A stretch of DNA of 45,068 nt from DATFWC01 sp045801465 (GCA_045801465.1 JBJMSU010000131.1:1-45068), one strand, 5' to 3'. Positions 23,966-32,233 are shown, numbered from the stretch's first letter. Program-made: numbers and translations. Notes: generated from the sequence alone by a model not told the origin.

Positions 23966-24910
23966 TTACCGGCCCAGCTTGCCGAGTTCCTGTTCGAGCT
24001 CCGGCAGCACCTGGAAGAGATCGGCAACCAGCCCATAATCAGCCACCTGAAAGATGGGGGCTTCCTCATCCTTGTTGATGGCGACGATGACCTTGGAATC
24101 CTTCATGCCGGCGAGATGCTGGATGGCGCCGGAGATGCCGACCGCGATATAGAGCTGCGGCGCCACCACCTTGCCGGTCTGACCGACTTGCCAGTCGTTC
24201 GGAGCATAGCCGGCGTCGACCGCCGCGCGCGAGGCTCCGACGGCGGCGCCGAGCTTGTCGGCCACCGGTTCGATGTATTTGGTGAAGTTCTCCCGGCTCT
24301 GCATGGCGCGGCCGCCGGAAATGATGACCTTGGCCGAGGTGAGCTCCGGACGGTCCGACTTCGACAGCTCCTCGCCGACGAACGACGAAAGGCTGGGATC
24401 GGCAGCCGGAGAGACCGGTTCGATCGGCGCCGCGCCTCCTTCGGCGGCGGCCTGGAACGCCGCCGTGCGTACCGAGACCACCTTCTTGGGATCGCGCGAG
24501 CGCACCGTCTGCACGGCGTTGCCGGCATAGATCAGTCGCTCGAACGTGTCGGGCGCGATCACCTTGACGATCTCGGAGATCTGCATCACGTCGAGCAGCG
24601 CCGCGACCCGGGGCAGATAGTTCTTGCCGGCAGTGGTTGCCGGCGCCACCACCGCCTCATAGGGACCGGCGAGCGACACGATGAGCGCGGCCATCGGCTC
24701 GGCGAGCGCGTGCTCGTAGTTCGCGCCCTCCGCCAGCAGAACCTTCGACACGCCGTCGAGCTTCGCGGCAGCCTCCGCGACGGCCCGGCAGTTGTTGCCG
24801 GCGACCAGGACGTGGAGGTCGGGCCCGAGCCCCTTTGCCGCCGTGACCGCCTTGTCGGTGGAATCCTTGAGCGTCTTGTTGTCGTGCTCGGCGACGAGGA
24901 GCGTTGCCAT
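23966..24910 (-). CDS. etfA: electron transfer flavoprotein alpha subunit
   Basis: EtfA, 314 aa, binds FAD and with EtfB carries electrons from acyl-CoA dehydrogenases to ETF:ubiquinone oxidoreductase. The N-terminal Rossmann-like domain opens MATLLVAEHDNKTLKD; the C-terminal FAD domain shows SAKVIISGGRAMQS, GASRAAVDAGY, VGQTGKVVAPQLYIAVGISG (read in parts) and GMKDSKVIVAINKDEEAPIF, the standard FAD-binding signature. Its ATG shares one base with the etfB stop (TAATG), indicating translational coupling. Mcd at 30.3-32 kb is a likely electron donor. Confidence 0.96.
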   Translation of the reverse strand: MATLLVAEHDNKTLKDSTDKAVTAAKGLGPDLHVLVAGNNCRAVAEAAAKLDGVSKVLLAEGANYEHALAEPMAALIVSLAGPYEAVVAPATTAGKNYLPRVAALLDVMQISEIVKVIAPDTFERLIYAGNAVQTVRSRDPKKVVSVRTAAFQAAAEGGAAPIEPVSPAADPSLSSFVGEELSKSDRPELTSAKVIISGGRAMQSRENFTKYIEPVADKLGAAVGASRAAVDAGYAPNDWQVGQTGKVVAPQLYIAVGISGAIQHLAGMKDSKVIVAINKDEEAPIFQVADYGLVADLFQVLPELEQELGKLGR

Positions 24911-25659
24911 TACAGCACTCCCGCCTCGTTCTTGAGCTTACCGATCAGCTCGGCGACCGAGGAGACCTTGACGCCGGACTTGCGGCTCGGCGGCTCGACG
25001 GTCTTGACGATCTCCAGCCGCGGCTTGACGTCGACGCCATAGGCATCGGGCGTCTTCTCGTCGATCGGCTTCTTCTTCGCCTTCATGATGTTCGGCAGGC
25101 TGGCATAGCGCGGCTCGTTGAGGCGCAGATCGGTGGTGACGATCGCCGGCCCTTTCAGCCGGACGGTCTGCAGCCCGCCGTCCACCTCGCGCGTCACCAG
25201 AACGTCGGAGCCTTCGATGACGATCTTCGACGCGAAGGTTCCCTGCGGCCAATCAAGCAGGGCCGCCAGCATCTGTCCGGTCTGGTTGCAGTCATCGTCG
25301 ATCGCTTGCTTCCCGAGTATGACGAGGCCCGGCTGCTCGGCTTCAACGATGCCTTTGAGGATCTTGGCCACCCCGAGCGGCTCGACCGCGGTGTCGCTCT
25401 TGACCAGAATGCCGCGGTCAGCCCCCATGGCGAGCGCGGTGCGGATCGTTTCGGTGGCCTGCTGCGGCCCGATCGATACGGCAATGATCTCGGTCGCCTT
25501 GCCGGCTTCCTTCAGCCGGATGGCTTCCTCGACGGCGATCTCGTCGAAAGGGTTCATCGACATCTTGACGTTGGCGAGCTCGACGCCCGAGCTGTCCGCC
25601 TTGACGCGAATTTTGATGTCCTTGTCGACCACCCGTTTGACCGGGACCAAGACCTTCAT
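24910..25659 (-). CDS. etfB: electron transfer flavoprotein beta subunit
   Basis: EtfB, 249 aa, binds AMP and carries the recognition loop that docks acyl-CoA dehydrogenases. Start at 25659 gives the canonical MKVLVPVKRVVDKDIKIRVK; an upstream in-frame start would add twelve unconserved residues. Seen: MSMNPFDEIAVEEAIRLKE, the GADRGILV loop, LVILGKQAIDDDCNQTGQM and DLRLNEPRYASLPNIMKAKKK, the last being the EtfB signature with the recognition-loop Leu. The stop overlaps the etfA start by one base. The gene follows the rhomboid gene after 100 bp, so it may have its own promoter. Confidence 0.96.
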   Translation of the reverse strand: MKVLVPVKRVVDKDIKIRVKADSSGVELANVKMSMNPFDEIAVEEAIRLKEAGKATEIIAVSIGPQQATETIRTALAMGADRGILVKSDTAVEPLGVAKILKGIVEAEQPGLVILGKQAIDDDCNQTGQMLAALLDWPQGTFASKIVIEGSDVLVTREVDGGLQTVRLKGPAIVTTDLRLNEPRYASLPNIMKAKKKPIDEKTPDAYGVDVKPRLEIVKTVEPPSRKSGVKVSSVAELIGKLKNEAGVL

Positions 25660-25759
25660 TGCCCTTATCTCTGCCTTGGGCGGAAAGCGCGGCACCCTAA
25701 TGGCCTGCCGGTTCGGGTGTCAACGTGCGCAGGTCTCAAGAACCGCTCGCCGCTTAACT

Positions 25760-26455
25760 TTAAGCAGCCAAGCCGCGGTCGAACAGCGGTACGCCAGGAC
25801 GGCGCATGAAGGGTACGAGGATGGCGCCCGCCAGCAGCCCGCCGAAATGCGCCCAGTAGGCGGTCTCCGGGTCGAGCGCCAGGAACAGGTTGACGAACTG
25901 GAACAGAATCCAGGCGCCGATGACCCACATGGCGCTCAGCTTCAAGGGGATGCGGCCGAAGGCGAGAACCCACAGCTTCACCTTCGGATGCAGGATCAGA
26001 TAGGCGCCGAGCGTCCCGGCGACTGCGGCCGATGCCCCGATCAGCGGCGCCTCGGAAGTCGGATTGGCGAATGCGTGGGCGGCACCGCCGGCAACCCCGC
26101 ATGCCAGATAGAACACAAGAAATCGCGCGTGTCCCATGGCGTCCTCGACGTTGTCGCCGAACACCCACAGGAACAGCATGTTGCCAATGAGATGGATCCA
26201 GCCGCCATGGAGGAACATGTAGCTCACCAGCGTGAGCGGCTCCGGCAGCGTGGCGAGCTCGCTGCGCAGTCCGGCGCCGAGATGAAATTCGGCCGGGATC
26301 ACGCCAAAAATACCAACAGAAGCCATTTGCGCATCGATCACCAAGCCGGACTGGAAGGTGACGAAGACGATCACGTTGCACGCGATCAGGGCGCGCGTCA
26401 CCAGCGGGGCTTTGATCGTGCGCAACGGATTGTAATCATAGAGCGGGATGAACAT
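25760..26455 (-). CDS. rhomboid family intramembrane serine protease
   Basis: A 231-aa polytopic membrane protein of the rhomboid family, which cleaves transmembrane substrates within the bilayer. Catalytic dyad: Ser142 in LIGASAAVAGTLGAY and His203 in YWAHFGGLLAG. His88 and Asn92 in HLIGNMLFLWVFGDN supply the usual oxyanion region. The serine motif reads GASAAV rather than the commoner GASGA(I/V), a mild variant seen in some family members. Six hydrophobic helices fit the bacterial core. It sits between pduO and etfB on the same strand, 48 bp after pduO; a metabolic connection is not obvious and no substrate can be named. Confidence 0.9.
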   Translation of the reverse strand: MFIPLYDYNPLRTIKAPLVTRALIACNVIVFVTFQSGLVIDAQMASVGIFGVIPAEFHLGAGLRSELATLPEPLTLVSYMFLHGGWIHLIGNMLFLWVFGDNVEDAMGHARFLVFYLACGVAGGAAHAFANPTSEAPLIGASAAVAGTLGAYLILHPKVKLWVLAFGRIPLKLSAMWVIGAWILFQFVNLFLALDPETAYWAHFGGLLAGAILVPFMRRPGVPLFDRGLAA

Positions 26456-26503
26456 CGCTTACCGCACGACTTGCTGGGGGACCCGGATGTGCGATGGCTG
26501 AAC

Positions 26504-27082
26504 CTACCGGTTCTGTCCGGGCACCCAGAGCACATCGCGCGCGCCCTTGTCGTTGGCCCAGCGGCTCGCCACGAACAGAAAATCCGACAGCCGATTGACG
26601 TATTTCAGCGCCTCGGGCGCAACGCTCTCGCCCGGCTTGTCGTTGAGCTCGACCATGATCCGTTCGGCACGCCGGCACATCGTGCGCGCGAGATGCAGGT
26701 AGGCGGCCGCAGGCGTCCCGCCCGGCAGCACGAAGCTTTTCAAGGGCGCGAGCTCGGCATTGAGCCGGTCGATCTCCTGTTCGAGCCACGCCACCTGGGT
26801 ATCGGTGACGTTGAGCCGTGCCCCGCCCGGGCCTTTGCCTTTGCCCGGCAGGCAAAGGTCCGCTTCGACGTCGAACAGGTCGTTTTGCACCCGTCCCAGC
26901 AGGGCATCGAAAGGAGGGTCGGCGGCGGTGTTGAGGCGCGCCAGCCCGATCGCCGCATTCACCTCGTCGAGCGTTCCGTAGGCGGCGATCCGCAGGTCGT
27001 ATTTCTTGCGCCGCTCGCCGGTCCCGAGCGCCGTCGTTCCGTCATCGCCGGCGCGGGTATAGATGCGATTGAGGACGACCAT
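26504..27082 (-). CDS. pduO: PduO-type cob(I)alamin adenosyltransferase
   Basis: A 192-aa ATP:cob(I)alamin adenosyltransferase of the PduO type, a trimeric helical-bundle enzyme that makes adenosylcobalamin. The N-terminal ATP-binding motif reads YTRAGDDGTTALGTGERRKK. Also seen: YGTLDEVNAAIGLAR, QNDLFDVEADLC and, toward the C-terminus, the RTMCRRAERIMVEL and YVNRLSDFLFVASRWAN helices, which carry the conserved Arg/Asn/Asp set of the active site. Its product is the cofactor of ethylmalonyl-CoA and methylmalonyl-CoA mutases, so it fits with ccr and mcd. It heads the leftward group with the rhomboid gene, etfBA and hbd. No B12 riboswitch was recognised upstream. Confidence 0.95.
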   Translation of the reverse strand: MVVLNRIYTRAGDDGTTALGTGERRKKYDLRIAAYGTLDEVNAAIGLARLNTAADPPFDALLGRVQNDLFDVEADLCLPGKGKGPGGARLNVTDTQVAWLEQEIDRLNAELAPLKSFVLPGGTPAAAYLHLARTMCRRAERIMVELNDKPGESVAPEALKYVNRLSDFLFVASRWANDKGARDVLWVPGQNR

Positions 27083-27175
27083 GTTGGCTCAATCCGGATG
27101 AAAACCGCTGTCGAATTTCGCCCGACAGTCTATCCTACAAGGCCATAACCGGAAACCAGTGCGGGAGCGACCCCG

Positions 27176-27391
27176 ATGCGTTGCATGATTGCCGTTGCCT
27201 TTGCCGCTCTTTTGCTCATTCCTACGCAGGCTGCATCATGGGCCGGCAGCGCGCCTGAGGTGTCGGCTCGAGCGGACGGAGCGCTCGACCTCTCCAGTGC
27301 CAGGAAAAAGAAGAAAGCCCGCAAAGCCGCCAAGAAAGAGGAATACCTGCGTGCAGTGCCGAGCGCTCCGCCGGCCGGCAGCAAAATGTAA
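27176..27391 (+). CDS. small secreted basic protein
   Basis: A 71-aa protein with a clear signal peptide (MIAVAFAALLLIPTQAASWAG, cleavage near SWA|GS) and a short mature part of about 47 residues that is Lys-rich (SARKKKKARKAAKKEEYL) and ends PPAGSKM. The GGGAGCGA sequence upstream of the ATG at 27176 is a reasonable ribosome-binding site. No Cys and no known domain. A short, positively charged periplasmic peptide of this kind could bind nucleic acid, lipopolysaccharide or phospholipid; that is guesswork. It converges with the HIG1-type gene after 29 bp. Confidence 0.6.
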   Translation: MRCMIAVAFAALLLIPTQAASWAGSAPEVSARADGALDLSSARKKKKARKAAKKEEYLRAVPSAPPAGSKM

Positions 27392-27420
27392 GCGGCGCCC
27401 GCTATTGGATTGCGCTCGCG

Positions 27421-27612
27421 TCAGCGGCCCATCGCCCAGATCGCCGCCATGATGACGATGATGGCGATGAACTGCAGCAGCACGCGCAAGCGCATCAGCT
27501 TCTGCGAAAGATTGGGGGAGCCACCGCGCAGCATGTTGGCGAGGCCGAGCAGCAATACCACCGCAACGGCGCCGATCGCGAAGGGAACGAGATTGTAGAG
27601 GAAGTCCGACAT
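27421..27612 (-). CDS. HIG1-type twin transmembrane helix small protein
   Basis: A 63-aa inner membrane protein with two helices (about residues 8-28 and 42-61) joined by a short basic loop containing LSQKLMRLRVLLQF. This is the HIG1/RCF1-type pattern; the alphaproteobacterial relatives are the bacterial counterparts of mitochondrial Rcf1/HIGD proteins, associated with cytochrome oxidase. The Q-K-L-M-R-x-R-V-x-x-Q motif in the loop is the recognisable signature. The family frequently neighbours the cobalamin adenosyltransferase/etf group in related genomes (recalled). Confidence 0.88.
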   Translation of the reverse strand: MSDFLYNLVPFAIGAVAVVLLLGLANMLRGGSPNLSQKLMRLRVLLQFIAIIVIMAAIWAMGR

Positions 27613-27694
27613 TCACACCTCGGATCACCGCTCGCGGTCGTTGCATCCGCCGGTTATGTGGGGGCTTCCAGGGTCGAATGCGAGCGGAACCGTC

Positions 27695-28837
27695 ATGAAC
27701 GATCGCGTCCTGTCGAAATGGACACCCCGCACCTTGGCGGCGCAAATGCTCGGCGCCGGGGAGCCTGCGACCAAAGGCGTCGTGCCGCCGGTGCATGTCG
27801 CCACGACGTACATCCGCGATGCCGACAACCAGTACCGGTCCGGCTTCGCCTATGGCCGCCCGGACAACGCCACCGTGCGGCAGGCGGAGGCTGTCATTGC
27901 CGCGCTGGAATGCGGCGAGGAGGCTCTGTTGTTCGCTTCCGGCATGGCGGCGGCGACGGCCGTGGTCCTCGCCCTCGACCCGCCCGCGCATATCGTTGCG
28001 CCACGGCAAATGTACTGGGCGTTGCGCCAGTGGCTCGTCGCGGCCGCGCCACGCTACGGCTATCGCGTCGACCTCGTGGACATGACCGACCTCGACGCCG
28101 TACGTCGCGCAATTTCACGCGAAACAAGGCTGGTGTGGATCGAGACGCCATCGAATCCACTCTGGAGCGTGACGGACATCGCCGCGGTCGCGGGCATCGC
28201 CCACGCGGCCGGGGCGCGGCTGGCGATCGACTCCACGGTGGCGACGCCGGTGTTCACGCGGCCGCTGACGCTCGGCGCCGACATCGTCATGCACTCGGCC
28301 ACCAAGTACCTCAACGGCCATTCCGACGTCGTCGCCGGCGCGCTCGCCGCCGCGCGCCGGGACGAACTGTGGCAACGGATCGAATCGATCCGAACGCAGC
28401 ACGGCGCGATCCTCGGACCATTCGAAGCGTGGCTGCTCATGCGTGGCCTGCGCACCCTCGACGTGCGCGTGCGCGCGCAGAGCGAAACCGCCGGGCTGCT
28501 CGCACTTCGGCTGAGCCGCCATCCGCGCGTCGCGCAGGTGCTTTATCCCGGGCTCGTCACCCACGTAGGTCATGCGATCGCGGCGCGGCAGATGGCCGGC
28601 TTCGGCGCCATGCTGTCGATACGGGTGACGGGCGGCGAGGCGCAGGCGATCGCCACGGCGGCGCGGGTGCAATTGTGGAAGCGCGCGACCTCGCTCGGTG
28701 CGGTCGAGAGCCTGATCGAGCATCGCGCGTCAATCGAGGGATCCGACTCGCCGTGCCCGCCCGATCTGTTGCGGCTGTCGGTCGGACTGGAGGACGCCGA
28801 GGACCTCTATGTCGACCTCGATCAAGCGCTCCGATAA
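27695..28837 (+). CDS. trans-sulfuration family PLP enzyme (cystathionine/methionine gamma-lyase or beta-lyase like)
   Basis: A 380-aa fold-type I PLP enzyme of the Cys/Met metabolism family. Start at ATG 27695 (AGCGGAAC upstream) is preferred to an in-frame start 54 bp earlier. Seen: YRSGFAYGRPDNATVRQAE (the substrate/phosphate Tyr-x-Arg motif), ASGMAAATAV, IETPSNPLWSVTDI, the PLP Lys204 in HSATKYLNGHSDVVAGA, and a C-terminal SLGAVESLIEHRAS, where SLGGxESL is usual. Family members include cystathionine beta- and gamma-lyase, gamma-synthase and O-acetylhomoserine sulfhydrylase. The motifs do not decide between these. metX at 40 kb would supply O-acyl-homoserine for a synthase, but the genes are far apart. 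Confidence 0.88.
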   Translation: MNDRVLSKWTPRTLAAQMLGAGEPATKGVVPPVHVATTYIRDADNQYRSGFAYGRPDNATVRQAEAVIAALECGEEALLFASGMAAATAVVLALDPPAHIVAPRQMYWALRQWLVAAAPRYGYRVDLVDMTDLDAVRRAISRETRLVWIETPSNPLWSVTDIAAVAGIAHAAGARLAIDSTVATPVFTRPLTLGADIVMHSATKYLNGHSDVVAGALAAARRDELWQRIESIRTQHGAILGPFEAWLLMRGLRTLDVRVRAQSETAGLLALRLSRHPRVAQVLYPGLVTHVGHAIAARQMAGFGAMLSIRVTGGEAQAIATAARVQLWKRATSLGAVESLIEHRASIEGSDSPCPPDLLRLSVGLEDAEDLYVDLDQALR

Positions 28838-28849
28838 ACGGGTGCGTCA

Positions 28850-29785
28850 GTGGCTCGGATCCTCGTGCTCGGCGCGGCGGGTCGCATCGGATATGCGGCC
28901 GCAGAGGCATTCCGCGATGCCGGCTGGAACGTGGCGAGCTTCGTGCGCCCGGGAGCCGGCGCACGCGCGCCGCGCGACACCGAGATCGTGGAATCGGTCG
29001 AACGGAGCGCCGTCGTCGCGGCTGCACGCGCGGCCGATGTCGTGTTGCACGCGCTGAACGTGCCGTACCCGCAATGGCGCGCCGCCGCGCTTCCGCTCAC
29101 CTACGTGGCGATCGAGGCGGCGGAAGCGGCCGGCGCCACCCTGCTGTTTCCAGGAAACGTCTACAATTTCGGCGCCGGAATGCCGGAGGTGCTCGACGAG
29201 AACACGCCGATACGGCCGACCTCCGGCAAAGGACGCATTCGCGAAGCGATGGAGCTGCGCATGCGCGAAGCCGCCGACCGCGGCATGCGCGCCATCGTCC
29301 TGCGCGCCGGCGATGTCTTCGGCGGCGGGCGCGGCACGTGGTTCGATCTCGTGATTGCCAGGGACGTAAATCGCGGCCGCGTGACGTATCCGGGGCCGCT
29401 CGACGCTGTGCACGCGTGGGCCTATTTGCCCGATCTCGCGACCGCCATGGTGCGGCTGGCCGATCGTCGGGCGACGCTCGGCGCCTTCGAGACATTCGGT
29501 TTCTCCGGCCATGCCGTCACCGGCCGCGAAATGATCCATGCGATGGCCCGCGCCCTGCAGCGCGATCTCCGCGTCAAGCGGATGCGATGGTGGATGGTGA
29601 AGACGGTCGGGCAGCTCTTCGCAATGGGCCGCGAGCTTGCCGAGATCGAATACCTGTGGCGGGTGCCGCACCGGATATCCGGCGAGAAGCTTAAGTCGCT
29701 CATCGGCGAGCTTCCGCATACGCCGCTGGACCAGGCCGTCGCCGCGGCGCTACGGAAGCTGGGCTACTCCAGATCGGCTCAGTGA
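28850..29785 (+). CDS. NAD(P)-dependent epimerase/dehydratase-like (extended SDR) protein
   Basis: A 311-aa extended short-chain dehydrogenase/reductase with a GTG start 12 bp after the preceding stop, so the two are likely co-transcribed. The NAD(P)-binding motif ILVLGAAGRIGYAAAEAFRDAG is at the N-terminus (GAAGRIG, GxxGxxG type). The central NVYNFGAG... region stands where the catalytic Ser/Tyr-x-x-x-Lys is expected; the SxYxxxK triad is not clear (SGKGRIREAMELRM lacks the Tyr), so it may be an atypical SDR acting on sugars or lipids, or a non-catalytic NmrA-like member. The C-terminal part has DAVHAWAYLPDLATAMVRLAD, typical of the family. Substrate unknown. Confidence 0.8.
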   Translation: MARILVLGAAGRIGYAAAEAFRDAGWNVASFVRPGAGARAPRDTEIVESVERSAVVAAARAADVVLHALNVPYPQWRAAALPLTYVAIEAAEAAGATLLFPGNVYNFGAGMPEVLDENTPIRPTSGKGRIREAMELRMREAADRGMRAIVLRAGDVFGGGRGTWFDLVIARDVNRGRVTYPGPLDAVHAWAYLPDLATAMVRLADRRATLGAFETFGFSGHAVTGREMIHAMARALQRDLRVKRMRWWMVKTVGQLFAMGRELAEIEYLWRVPHRISGEKLKSLIGELPHTPLDQAVAAALRKLGYSRSAQ

Positions 29786-29786
29786 G

Positions 29787-30233
29787 TCAGCCCACGAGAT
29801 GCTTCTCGATCTCGTGCACCGGCATCCGCACGAGATCCTTGTCCACCTCGGCGCGCACAGTTTGCCGTAACTGCGGGGAGTAGGCCTGGCGGAGCACGCC
29901 GAGTGCGCGCGGCGGAGCCACGACGATCAGGGCCTTGGTCTCGCCGGCGGTGACGGCGGCATCAAGGCGGCCGGCAAGGTCCTCCAGGAAGGCGCGCTCC
30001 GACTGCTCGTGCCAGTCGGTCTGCTCCACGGCACTGCGGACCGCCCCGACCGAGCTGAAAGCGCGTCCGGGCACGTCGGTTCCCTGCTCGTGGGTCTTGG
30101 GATTCGCGTGCTCGTGGACCTCCTTGGTCTGGAGGTTGGGAAAGACGGCGTCGCCGACGTTCTCCAACAGCAGGGCCTTTTTTCCGTCGCAGACGATGAC
30201 CCAATCGCCCTGATCGATCTTGAGCTTGGCCAT
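29787..30233 (-). CDS. host attachment family protein (PF10116 / Rof-like)
   Basis: A 148-aa protein of the family named host attachment protein from Agrobacterium work, related in fold to archaeal release-factor/baeRF domains. Seen: WVIVCDGKKALLLENVG at the N-terminus, KTHEQGTDVPGRAFSS, WHEQSERAFLEDLAGRLDAA and KALIVVAPPRALGVLRQAY followed by AEVDKDLVRMPVHEIEKHL, the conserved C-terminal signature. It is soluble and cytoplasmic as far as can be seen. It ends one base from the divergent epimerase gene end (convergent overlap region). Molecular activity is not established. Confidence 0.85.
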   Translation of the reverse strand: MAKLKIDQGDWVIVCDGKKALLLENVGDAVFPNLQTKEVHEHANPKTHEQGTDVPGRAFSSVGAVRSAVEQTDWHEQSERAFLEDLAGRLDAAVTAGETKALIVVAPPRALGVLRQAYSPQLRQTVRAEVDKDLVRMPVHEIEKHLVG

Positions 30234-30312
30234 GTGGGACCTCTACATCATTGCGACCTGAGCACGCGTGCGGCTCGCGCCCTGATCCTGCGTCAACGCA
30301 TGAGTGGCCAGT

Positions 30313-31986
30313 TCAGTTGCTGCCATCGAGCAGCCGGCGTGCGATCACCTGCGCCTGGATCTCGGCGGCGCCTTCGAAGATCGAGAGGATGCGCGCGTCG
30401 CACAGGAGACGCGAGACCGGGTATTCGAGGGCGAAACCATTGCCGCCGTGAATCTGCACCGCATTATCGGCGGCCGCCCAAGCGACCCGGGCGGCGAGCA
30501 GCTTCGCCATTCCGGCTTCGAGGTCGCAACGCCGCCCGGAATCCTTTTCCCGCGCTGCGTGGTAGGTGATCTGGCGTGCGAGCATGATCTCGGTGGCCAT
30601 CATGGCGATCTTGTCGGCGACGCGGGGGAATTGGATCAACGGGCCGCCGAACTGCTGGCGTTCCTCGCCATAACGCAGCGCAACCTCCATCGCCGATTGA
30701 GCGACGCCGATCGCCCGCGCCGCGGTCTGGATGCGCGCCGACTCGAAGGTCTGCATCAGCTGCTTGAAGCCCTGTCCCTCCTCGCCGCCGAGCAGATTTT
30801 CGCGTTCGACTGCGAACCCGTCGAAAGCGATCTCATATTCCTTCATGCCGCGATAGCCGAGCACGTCGATTTCCGTCCCCGACATGCCGGACACGGGAAA
30901 CGGGTCTTCGTCGCTGCCGCGCGGTTTCTCGGCGAGCAGCATCGAGAGGCCGCGGTAGCCGGGCTCCTTGGGATCGGTGCGCACCAGCAGCGTCATGAGA
31001 TCGGCGCGAACGGGGTGTGTGATCCAAGTCTTGTTGCCGTAGACCTTGTAGACGTCGCCATCGCGGATCGCACGGGTCTTCAGCGAAGCGAGATCCGAGC
31101 CGGTATTGGGCTCGGTGAAAACGGCGGTCGGCAGCACCTCGCCTGATGCGATCTTCGGCAGCCATTTGAATTTCTGCGCCTCCGTGCCGGCGCCGAGAAT
31201 GAGCTCGGCCGCGATCTCGGAGCGAGTGCCGAGCGAGCCGACACCGATATAGCCGCGCGACAACTCCTCGGAGACGACGCACATCGATTCCTTGCCGAGA
31301 CCGAGGCCGCCGTAGTCTTCGGGAATCGTGAGCCCGAACACGCCGAGCTCCCCCATTTGCGCGATGGTCTCGAGCGGGATGTAGTTGTTGGCGAGATGCC
31401 AATCATGCGCGTGAGGCACGACCTCGCTCTCGGCGAACTTGCGCATTTCCTGCCGCATCGCATCGAGCGTATCGTCAAGGCCGCAATCGCCAACGGTCGC
31501 GCCAATCTGTGCGCGCATCAGCTCCACGAGACGGGCGCGGTTGGCGGCGGTGTTGCCGGAGGCGATCGCCGCCTCGACCACGGCAGTGATGCGCGCGGCC
31601 ACCTGGGTGGCGGAGAGACCGAGGTCCGAGGGCCGCACCACCTCGCCTTGGCTCATCGCGATGCCGCCCGCCATCTGGGCGAGGTATTCTCCGACCCCGA
31701 TACGCACCAGCAGTTCTTCGACCTCGCCCAGCCGGCCGGCGCGGTCGATCCGCTCGGCATAGGATGCAAGCTGGCGCACGGCCTCCACATAGGTGGCGAG
31801 CCAGGCGAGACCGTGGGCCGCGCGCTGTTCGCGATCGATCATCCGGCCGGACAGTTCGCCGTTGCGTGTCACCCGGCTGCGCACCGCGAGCACCGCATCG
31901 GCGAGAAGCGACTCGGCCGCGCCGGCCGCCGCCTGCGTCATTCCCAGAAGATCGCACGATTGATCGGTCGGGGAGGCCAGCGCCAT
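30313..31986 (-). CDS. mcd: (2S)-methylsuccinyl-CoA dehydrogenase
   Basis: Mcd, 557 aa, an acyl-CoA dehydrogenase with an N-terminal extension of about 160 residues (starts MALASPTDQSCDLLG) that distinguishes Mcd from ordinary ~390-aa members. It oxidises (2S)-methylsuccinyl-CoA to mesaconyl-CoA in the ethylmalonyl-CoA pathway, passing electrons to ETF. Catalytic core: LTIPEDYGGLGLG, AVFTEPNTGSDLASLKT, WITHPVRADL, EEGQGFKQLMQTFESAR, and AVQIHGGNGFALEYPVSRLLCDARILSIFEGAAEIQ (in pieces). Glu538 in IFEGAAEIQ aligns with the general-base Glu of MCAD. AGGAG precedes ATG 31986. Alternative: another long-form acyl-CoA dehydrogenase; the pairing with ccr, hbd and etf makes Mcd the best reading. Confidence 0.9.
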   Translation of the reverse strand: MALASPTDQSCDLLGMTQAAAGAAESLLADAVLAVRSRVTRNGELSGRMIDREQRAAHGLAWLATYVEAVRQLASYAERIDRAGRLGEVEELLVRIGVGEYLAQMAGGIAMSQGEVVRPSDLGLSATQVAARITAVVEAAIASGNTAANRARLVELMRAQIGATVGDCGLDDTLDAMRQEMRKFAESEVVPHAHDWHLANNYIPLETIAQMGELGVFGLTIPEDYGGLGLGKESMCVVSEELSRGYIGVGSLGTRSEIAAELILGAGTEAQKFKWLPKIASGEVLPTAVFTEPNTGSDLASLKTRAIRDGDVYKVYGNKTWITHPVRADLMTLLVRTDPKEPGYRGLSMLLAEKPRGSDEDPFPVSGMSGTEIDVLGYRGMKEYEIAFDGFAVERENLLGGEEGQGFKQLMQTFESARIQTAARAIGVAQSAMEVALRYGEERQQFGGPLIQFPRVADKIAMMATEIMLARQITYHAAREKDSGRRCDLEAGMAKLLAARVAWAAADNAVQIHGGNGFALEYPVSRLLCDARILSIFEGAAEIQAQVIARRLLDGSN

Positions 31987-32023
31987 CGGGGGTTCTCCTG
32001 TTGGTTGCCCGCCCCGGTCGATT

Positions 32024-32034
32024 GTGCGCCGCAA
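32024..32034. promoter_or_regulatory. imperfect TGC-N3-GCA palindrome upstream of mcd
   Basis: GTGCGCCGCAA differs from the TTGC-N3-GCAA pattern upstream of ccr at one arm base and lies about 40 bp before the mcd start (reverse strand). A shared PhaR-type operator is possible but may be chance in this GC-rich DNA. Confidence 0.25.
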
Positions 32035-32233
32035 CATAGATGGTGCCGGGCCAAAAGCAAAGCATCGGGGCGGTCACGACAAATCGTTGAATGCAGGACG
32101 GTAGCGACGTACGTGTTTTGCCAAGTTTTAACTAAGTTGAAGTTTGATACCGCGCCACACGTTATGTGGCGTGCGCGTTTGACTCATTGCGGCCAGTGGT
32201 GGCCCCGTTACCCGGGCCTACGAGGGGGACTCA

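Noticed and set aside
27083..27175. cobalamin riboswitch upstream of pduO
   Set aside because: Gap is too short (93 bp) and no B12 box (GCCACTG-like) is seen on either strand.
27658..29694. 678-codon plus-strand frame across the PLP and SDR genes
   Set aside because: It is an overlapping frame of two clear genes (PLP Lys motif and GxxGxxG motif in other frames), Arg/Ala/Gly-rich with no family features.
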